From Dromiciops gliroides (lineage: Eukaryota > Chordata > Mammalia > Microbiotheria > Microbiotheriidae), in contig NC_057861.1 of NCBI RefSeq assembly GCF_019393635.1, positions 80,917,327-80,981,326 on the forward strand: a DNA stretch of 64,000 nt, written 5' to 3'. Both the position numbers and the translations under genes were made by a program. Positions 57,480 to 64,000 of the stretch are shown here, piece by piece (positions within the stretch are counted from its first letter, which is position 1; the number at the start of each line of letters is the position of its first letter). Under the pieces are notes generated by a model. The model worked only from the letters and a program-made list of their open reading frames with translations. It made no database searches and was not told the origin of the DNA.

Positions 57480-58170
57480 CAGGGAATTATCTCCCCTGGG
57501 TGTATGGATAATACCTGGACACACCCAGCCCATGTCCTATGTGTGCCTATTAACTCTGCTGATGAAACTCCACAGACCTGGCATCTCTTCCTCCTTGCCC
57601 AGTCCCCAACTGTTGCTGTCCACCTCATCCTTCAGAGCCCAGCTCCAACATCACTTCTGCTGTGATTTCTTTCCTGGTCCCCTAGACTGCTAGAAAATAG
57701 CAGTGTGCTCCTCTGATCTTGATATATTCCTTTTCTAGAGTCATCATATTCTTTTTAGCATTCTCTGTATTGGTGCATGCTCTATAGAGAGGTGTCAGGC
57801 TTTAGCAGAAAGAAGACTAGACTTGCAGCTGACCCTTATTCAAGTTTCAGCTCTGTCATTTACTAATTGTGTGACCATAAGCTTGTCACTCCATATCTCT
57901 GCATCTTTAGTCTTTCACCTGCATCACAGGGATGATGTTCCTTGTACTTCCTACCTCACAGGATTGACGTGAAGAACCCTCTAGAAAGTCTTAAAGTTCT
58001 ATAAAAATGTGGATTAATATAATTGCTACTAGATCATAAACTTCTTGTGGGTAGGAGCAGAGTCTCAGTTATCTTTGAACCTCCCATGGTCCCAAGCACA
58101 GGACATTGAACAGAGTAGGCGTTTGACATGGCTTTTGAATGAATGAATGAACAATCCACTCTTATCAAAG
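57480..58170 (+). repeat. L2-like and MIR-like relics
   Basis: 57600-57700 has the L2-type TCAGAGCCCAGCTCCAACAT; 57790-58010 is a MIR-like SINE (TGTGACCATAAGCTTGTCAC). Confidence 0.5.
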
Positions 58171-58369
58171 AGTTAATCAGTCATTCCTATAGATGATCCA
58201 GGCTCCTGGCTTCTCCTATGGCATAGTGGAAAGGGCATTTGGGCATCAGGAGACTGATCTACCCTGATTCTCTTGGTCCCATTAGATTAGTCTTATGACC
58301 CTTAAAGGCCTCAGTCTTCTCATCTGTAAAATGGAAGAGCCGACACCCATGGTGTTCAAGGCCCCTGCC

Positions 58370-58455
58370 AGCTTTGACATTGTATACTGTAAGGCCTTTC
58401 CCAGCTCTGATACACTAGGTCCTTCTAAGTTCTAACACACTCCATTCTAAGGGCC
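58370..58455 (-). repeat. Short array of the ~35-bp unit
   Basis: Three diverged units (TTTCCCAGCTCTGATACACT and neighbours). Confidence 0.45.
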
Positions 58456-58459
58456 TAGC

Positions 58460-59820
58460 TCAAATACCCCAGCTTGGACATTCAAGTTCTAGCTCTGTTG
58501 TTTTGTTACTCCTGGTGCCTCCCTTTGGGGAACTGTGGAACTTTCTTGTTCCACCACTGGAGGGTGGTTGAGGGAAAGGAGAATTTATACTCCTCGAATG
58601 AGTCAAAGGATGTTTGTATTTGGTAACTGGTTTGGCATAGGAGGACAAGAACAGTAGTAAAACTTGGGTTACAGCAGAGTCCTTAACTTCTCCATGTTTT
58701 TTTTTTCCTATTCCATTTACACCGCTTACTTCTACTGACCAGATAGGGAAAGTGCTTTTTAATCCAGAGGTGATATTTCTGAGCATCTCCATAACTATCT
58801 GGCTTACTGGGTGGCGTGGAAAGTGAGGCCAGTTCAGGGATGTGCTGATAGCGATCATGAAATGTGCAGTAAATGTGTGGAAATCAGCAAATAATACAAA
58901 TTAAGGCTTCCTTTATTATTTTGTTGATAGTCTAAACTTGAGAAAATGACAGAGAAAATAGTATGTATAATATTGCATATTATGCATAATTATCATGGAT
59001 TAATAAAATAAAGCAGATTCAACTTCAAAGTGTATCCTGGCTACATTTTCCCCCTTGGAAAGCCAGTTGTTAAACATTTATCAGCATGCCCCTGGACCAG
59101 TTCCAAAACTATCAGTGCATTTATATACCTAGTCCTACAGAGGCCAAAAGTAAAACAAACAGGCCAAAAGTAAAACAAACAAACCTACAAAAACAAGATG
59201 AAAAAACATTCATTCTAATGACTTGGAACCAACCGACAGATTGGGTTGGTTTTATTCCCTGCCCCACCCTCCACCCTTGTTAACTCCAAAAGCACTTAGC
59301 ATCCACTGGTGGAAATAATGTTAATCTTCCAAGAGGCCTTGGTTCAAGTCCTACCTCTGTGATCATATTTCTGTGGTACCTTGACTAAGTCATTCCCCCT
59401 CCTCTCGGCCTCAGTTTCTCTAGTGTCCCTTCTAGTTCTGGCATTTGATAACTCAGTCATCTTGCTTACTAAGTTATTCCTGCGTGTGAGTAATATCTCC
59501 CCACCTAAAACTAGCTCACAGTTCTATAGTTGGCACGCTTTCCTTATAATGGTCCTGTGAGGTAAGCAGTGACAGAATCATCACACCCATCTTTCAGATC
59601 TTTCAGATGGGTGAGGAGGCTAAGCGGAATTGGTATCCAAGCCAGGACCTTCAATCTAGGTCTTCAGACTCAGCCTGGTCCTCTTTCTGCTAATCTATCA
59701 GGAAGCCTATTCAAAAGGGTTAGTTAGTCAAGTCCTGTCCCAGAGAGACCATCAATATGTTACCCTTTTGCTTCTCATTGGATTGTAATCTTCTGGAGGG
59801 GAGGGCCTATGTTGTATTTC
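58460..59820. other. Unassigned sequence downstream of gene C exon 2
   Basis: No LU second-half exon found. A local duplication AGGCCAAAAGTAAAACAAAC is at 59140 and 59161. Confidence 0.35.
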
Positions 59821-59935
59821 ACTGAATCATAGAATCTCAGAGCTGGAAGGGAACTTTGGAGCCACCTTGTCCATTTGAGACCTGAGAAAGGGCCCTCAAT
59901 AATCTTCCCCATGACTGGTCATCCAGCCTATCCAT

Positions 59936-60680
59936 CCATCCATCCTTCCTTCCTTCCTTCCTTCCTTCCTTCCTTCCTTCCTTCCTTCCTTCCTTCCTTC
60001 CTTCCTTCCTTCCTTCCTTCCTTCCTTCCTTCCTTCCTTCCTCTTTCCCTTCCTTCCTTCCTTCCTTCCTTCCTTCCTTCCTTCCTTCCTTCCTCCTTCC
60101 CTTCCTTCCTTCCTTCCTTCCTTCCTTCCTTCCTCCCTTCCTCTCTTCCTTCCTTCCTCCTTCCCTTCCTTCCTTCCTTCCTTCCCTCCTTCCTTCCTTC
60201 CTTCCTTCCTTCCTTCCTTCCTTTCTTCCTTCCCTTCCTTCCTTCCTTCCTTCCTTCCTTCCTTCCTTCCTTCCTCCCTTCCTCTCTTCCTTCCTTCCTT
60301 CCTTCCTCCTTCCCTTCCTTCCTTCCTTTCTTCCTTCCCTTCCTTCCTTCCTCCTTCCCTTCCTTCCTTCCTTCCTTCCTTCCTTCCTTCCTTCCTTCCT
60401 TCCTTTCTTCCTTCCCTTCCTTCCTTCCTTCCTTCCTTCCTTCCTTCCTTCCTTCCTCTCTTCCTTCCTTCCTTCCTCCTTCCCTTCCTTCCTTCCTTCC
60501 TTCCTTCCTTCCTTCCTTCCTTTCTTCCTTCCCTTCCTTCCTTCCTTCCTTCCTTCCTTCCTTCCTTCCTTCCTTCCTTCCTTCCTTCCTTCTTCCCTTC
60601 CTTCCTTCCTTTCTCTTCCTTCCTTCCTTCCTTTTTCTCTTTCTCTTTCTTTCTTTCTCTTTCTTTCTTTTTCTCTCTCT
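59936..60680. repeat. (TTCC)n megasatellite-like tract
   Basis: About 740 bp of TTCC with CTCC/CCTC variants, the longest simple repeat here. Two ORFs of 275-295 codons span it but encode only simple repeats. Confidence 0.97.
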
Positions 60681-61021
60681 TCTCAGTAACTCAGTAACCT
60701 CCCTCACCTCTTTCCCATTTTCTTGCAGCCCAAGACAAGAAAGTACATGCCTCAACTTATAGGCAGGCTTAGGGGATAGAAACCTAATGATAGCATTTAA
60801 GACTTCTCAAATACACCTTTCCCCCAGGACTTCAGAATGTTTGCTACCTGTTCTGCCTGTGTCAACACGTGTGTTTGGAGGGGGCAGGGAATGTGGGCAT
60901 CGAGAAGGAAGTCATTCTAGTCTAAATAACCAACTATTTCTGATCCCCGTGCTGTTTTATCCAGAAAGATACAGATCATTGCCTCTATCCTCCCTTGCTT
61001 TTCTGTTGCATTAAGGGAAAT

Positions 61022-61054
<33 letters not shown>

Positions 61055-61085
61055 GCATATGTGTGTATTTGTATGTATGTGTGTG
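61022..61085. repeat. (TG)n microsatellite
   Basis: About 16 perfect TG units, then imperfect TGTA/TGTG. Confidence 0.93.
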
Positions 61086-61309
61086 TATGTTTGTGCAGTA
61101 ACAATAATGGCAGCACCCATTCCTATAGGGCTTGGAAGTTGACTAAGACCTATGGAGATATGGAGAGGACATGTGTTAGGATCCCTACTTTATATGGGAG
61201 AAACTAAGACTGAGAGAAGGGAAGTGCCTTGTGTCATGCAGCTAAAAAGTGTGTATGTCAGCTGGCTACTGTTTGTGATGCACTATTCTAAGCTCTAGAT
61301 CAAATGTGC

Positions 61310-61435
61310 TAGTTTATAGATCTAGAACTGGAAGGGACTTCAAAGGGCATGTAGTCCACCCACCCACATTTTGCAGATGAAGAAACTGAGACCCAGGGAG
61401 AGCCTTGCTGAAGATTACACAGAGAGTAAGCATCA
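61310..61435 (+). repeat. THER/MIR-like relic
   Basis: AGAACTGGAAGGGACTTCAA then ATTTTGCAGATGAAGAAACT. Confidence 0.6.
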
Positions 61436-61437
61436 GG

Positions 61438-61655
61438 CTCAGCTAGATGGCACAGTAGGACCTGAGTTCAAATCTGGTTTCAGACATTTACTAGCTGTAT
61501 GACCATGGGTAAGTCATACAACCTTCTTTGCCTCAGTTTCCCCATTTGTAAAATGAGCTGGAAAAGGAAATAGCAAACTACTCCAGTATCTTTGCCAAGA
61601 AAACCCCAAATGGGATCACAGAGAGTCAGACATGACTGAAAAAATGACTTAACAA
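61438..61655 (+). mobile_element. Longer marsupial SINE (MAR1-like)
   Basis: CTCAGCTAGATGGCACAGTA head, AATGAGCTGGAAAAGGAAAT, TTTGCCAAGAAAACCCCAAA, GAGAGTCAGACATGACTGAA. Confidence 0.88.
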
Positions 61656-62049
61656 GCATCAGAGGTAGAATTTGAACCTAGAACCTTTGAATGCTTTATC
61701 TATCTATCTAGCAGATAGACCCTGAAGTTGATGCTAGTATTTAAACTCAGATTTTATGCTTTTTCCACAAGGAAAGAGCACATTTACATGAAGTTTTCTC
61801 AATAACCCTTTACATTTTGTTTAGCATTTGACCCAATTCTACATGAGTCAAAAGGGGAAAAAAGTAAATGGGACTTTACCCAGCATTATCTGATACCATC
61901 GGCTCAACATAAAATAGAAGGCGGGAGCCTGAAGGGATCTTAGAACACAGACGAATGTAGAATATCATCAGAGTTGAATGTCTTTCTCATTATAGAGGGG
62001 GCAAACTCAGAACAGCAAAGGGCTGGCAAAACTCCAGAGTGCTGTCCAA

Positions 62050-62200
62050 ACCAGATTAAAATGTGATGGAAAGCCAAAATCCCCCCAAAAAAATGTGATG
62101 GAGAAATGGTTAACAAAATTAATTTTAAAATACAATGTGACATAGATAATATTAATTTGTGGTTTTCTAAACCAATATGTGGCTTTCCAGTATCTGCTCC
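62050..62200. mobile_element. hAT-like DNA transposon relic
   Basis: AATTTGTGGTTTTCTAAACC matches the relics at 7666 and 23590. Confidence 0.4.
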
Positions 62201-62249
62201 TATTTAGGTTGGATACAACTTCCTTAGAGAGAGTAGGAGATCCTTTAGA

Positions 62250-62460
62250 ACCAGAAAACACAGAACAACAAGAATTTGAAGGGACCTTGGAACTTAGAGC
62301 ATTGGAGTTTGAAGGGATCATAGAGATCATTTAGTCCCACATTCACATTTCATGGAGAAGGAAACTAAGGCCCAACCCCAAAGAGGAATGACTTGCCCAA
62401 AGACCTATAGGCAGTAAATGGCAGACCCAAACCTAGAATCCAGGTCTCCTAACTATTAGC
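62250..62460 (+). repeat. THER/MIR-like relic with duplicated start unit
   Basis: Two start units (GAATTTGAAGGGACCTTGGA, GGAGTTTGAAGGGATCATAG) then GGAGAAGGAAACTAAGGCCC and CTTGCCCAAAGACC. Confidence 0.6.
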
Positions 62461-62879
62461 TCTTCTCACCAAATCCCACTCACTGTCTCTCAACAACCCC
62501 TTATATTTCAACAGCACTTACTGGTTCTTGGAAGTTCTCTTACAACTCTAGGTAGTTATGGAGGTAGGTCAGAGAAGGCTTCAAGGAGGGTTCTAGTTCT
62601 GGGGCCCAAACACAGTCAAGAGTTCTGCATGTGAATTCTGGACTTTTGACTGTAGGAGAGGAATGTTTATAAAGCCCCATAAAAGACAAGAGTTAGGTTA
62701 GGTTAACCCTAACTCCCAAGTTTTCATGCTCTATGTTTCTAACACTGATATATCAAAACCCCAGTATTTATTATGGTCCTAACCCTGGCCCTAAAAGATG
62801 GTTCCCATGCCTCCACTTTATGCTACTAGGCTTTTTAGTAGAGGTTTTCCACAAAGGGGAAAACATGGTTCCGCTATTT

Positions 62880-63125
62880 CATCATCTTTGTAGAGCTAGG
62901 TGGCCCAGGAATTGGGAAGACCTGAGTTCAACTCTAGTCTCAGACACTTCCTAACTGTGTGACCCTGGGCAAGTCACTTAACCTCTGTCTGCTTCAGATT
63001 CCTCATTTGTAAAATGGGGATCATGATAGCACCTACCTCCTAGATTTCTTGTGAGGATCAAAGGAGATGATATTTGTAAAGTGCTTTGCCAGTCTTAAAG
63101 TACCATATAAACACTAGCTATTATT
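62880..63125 (+). repeat. MIR-like SINE relic
   Basis: AGCTAGGTGGCCCAGGAATT, TGTGACCCTGGGCAAGTCAC, then TTCTTGTGAGGATCAAAGGA and TAAAGTGCTTTGCCAG. Confidence 0.72.
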
Positions 63126-63129
63126 AAGA

Positions 63130-63820
63130 TTTTAATCTTAGGACATGTAACAAGGAGTTTCTTTAGCTGGTGAAACCATTTTTACAAGTCCCAAAGAGAA
63201 GACAGAGTGAATCGTAGCATCCCAGAACTAGGAATGAGTTCAAAGGCATCATGGGATCATGGATCCCAAACTGGAAGGGACCTTAGGAGCCAACTTGCCC
63301 ACTTAGTCTAATGCCTCCCTGAGCAATAATCCTGCTCCTCCTCCCCCAGTGTACTCTCAGAAAAGTGGTTTTCTGAGCTCTGCCGAAAGACTTAGGCTCT
63401 CCCCAAGGCAGCCCATTTTCTTGTTGGATGGCTCTAATTGCTCAGAGGGTCTTCCTAATACTGAGCTGATAGAACTGCTCCATGACCTTCCTCCCTTCCC
63501 CCATTGCTTCCTGATTCTGCCCTAGAAAATCCCTATATTTTCTCTCTCCTTTGTTTACACTGGACATGGCTAGCTGGCCAGAAAGGAAAGACGTATTACA
63601 GCTCAAATTGTCATTTCTGAAACTATGAGTATCTGGCATACCTGGTAGGGTAGAAAGCAGAGTTGTTTTCAAAGCCAGCAGCCCTCTTATATATCCAGGC
63701 AGCCAGAGACCAAGGATCTGGGACAAAAACGAAACAAGCAAACAAAACACATTCTTTCCTCTGTACCCTCACAGCCCTTTAGAATAAGGCAACTAGGATG
63801 TTCTCCACTAAGCTCCCCAT
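63130..63820. other. Unassigned sequence
   Basis: A THER-like piece at 63215-63300; a minus ORF at 63442-63750 shows no recognised domain and is interrupted by old-repeat phrases. Confidence 0.35.
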
Positions 63821-63824
63821 CCCC

Positions 63825-63945
63825 TCCCCTCTCCTCCCGTCCCCTCTCCTCTCCTCCCTTCCCCTCCCCTCCCCTCCCTTCCCCTCCCCTCCCCTCTTCT
63901 CCCCTCTCCTCTCCTCTCCTCCCCTCTCCTCTCCTCTTCTCCTGT
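63825..63945. repeat. (CCCCT/CTCCT)n tract
   Basis: About 120 bp of C/T-only pentamer-like repeats. Confidence 0.93.
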
Positions 63946-64000
63946 CTAATTATCCATCCCTGGTTCCTTTAGGCAATTGTCATCAGACCTAGTCCAACCT

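Noticed and set aside
57463-57693. HFCCDFF motif resembling an LU CC exon
   Set aside because: No CN partner or CxxxC upstream in a phase-1 exon; the context is an L2-like relic that recurs elsewhere.
59875-60762. ORFs of 275-295 codons
   Set aside because: Translation of the TTCC tract only (PSFL or KEGR repeats); open in several frames at once.
60729-60775. Strong acceptor TTTTCTTGCAG after the TTCC tract
   Set aside because: The in-phase product is 14 residues without cysteine, then a stop; not an LU exon.

Overview
The window looks like a marsupial nuclear genome, probably an Australian (australidelphian) lineage. The evidence is about two dozen copies of a tRNA-derived SINE of roughly 150 bp whose head (box A near GGTGGCGCAGTGG, box B near GAGTTCAAATCC) resembles the WSINE1/MAR1-type SINEs of marsupials, plus longer SINEs, therian MIR/L2-like relics, L1 elements and retroviral solo LTRs. 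Species and family names for the repeats are from memory and were not checked against a library. Protein-coding sequence is a very small part of the window; introns and intergenic DNA are mostly repeats.

The genic content is a plus-strand tandem cluster of Ly6/uPAR (LU, three-finger) genes. Gene A (18239-27329) is complete: three coding exons, all introns phase 1, 167 codons, signal peptide, an unusual N-terminal stalk with four N-glycosylation sequons, a ten-cysteine LU domain and a hydrophobic C-terminal tail fitting a GPI signal. Gene B (33471-34352) is a tandem relative with homologous first-exon sequence and splice sites, but the fourth LU cysteine is Arg and no third exon was found before the next gene, so it is probably degenerate. 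Gene C (48309-55478) has a good signal-peptide exon and a first LU-half exon with all five expected cysteines; its last exon is not visible and may lie beyond 64000. Cysteine spacing in A and B resembles the GML/LY6K branch, which suggests (but does not prove) the marsupial counterpart of the human 8q24 LY6 cluster.

Region by region: 1-830, a 3'-end piece of a plus-strand L1 and an old SINE. 779-7.7 kb, a DNA-transposon relic split by a near full-length minus-strand L1 (about 830-7450) that itself contains three SINEs. 7.7-18 kb, SINEs, three LTR or LTR-like insertions (one solo LTR sits inside a SINE), a truncated L1, a 7SL-like relic and microsatellites. 18.2-27.5 kb, gene A with SINE-filled introns. 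27.6-41 kb, gene B bracketed by two inverted copies of one LTR family. 42.6-43.3 kb, a minus-strand processed pseudogene of RPP40. 44-64 kb, gene C, a nearly full-length 7SL RNA pseudogene at 50.2-50.5 kb, and long simple repeats, including a TTCC tract of about 740 bp.

No tRNA or rRNA gene, CRISPR array or clear CpG-island promoter was seen. Repeat borders are by eye, supported by target-site duplications (TSDs) where stated.
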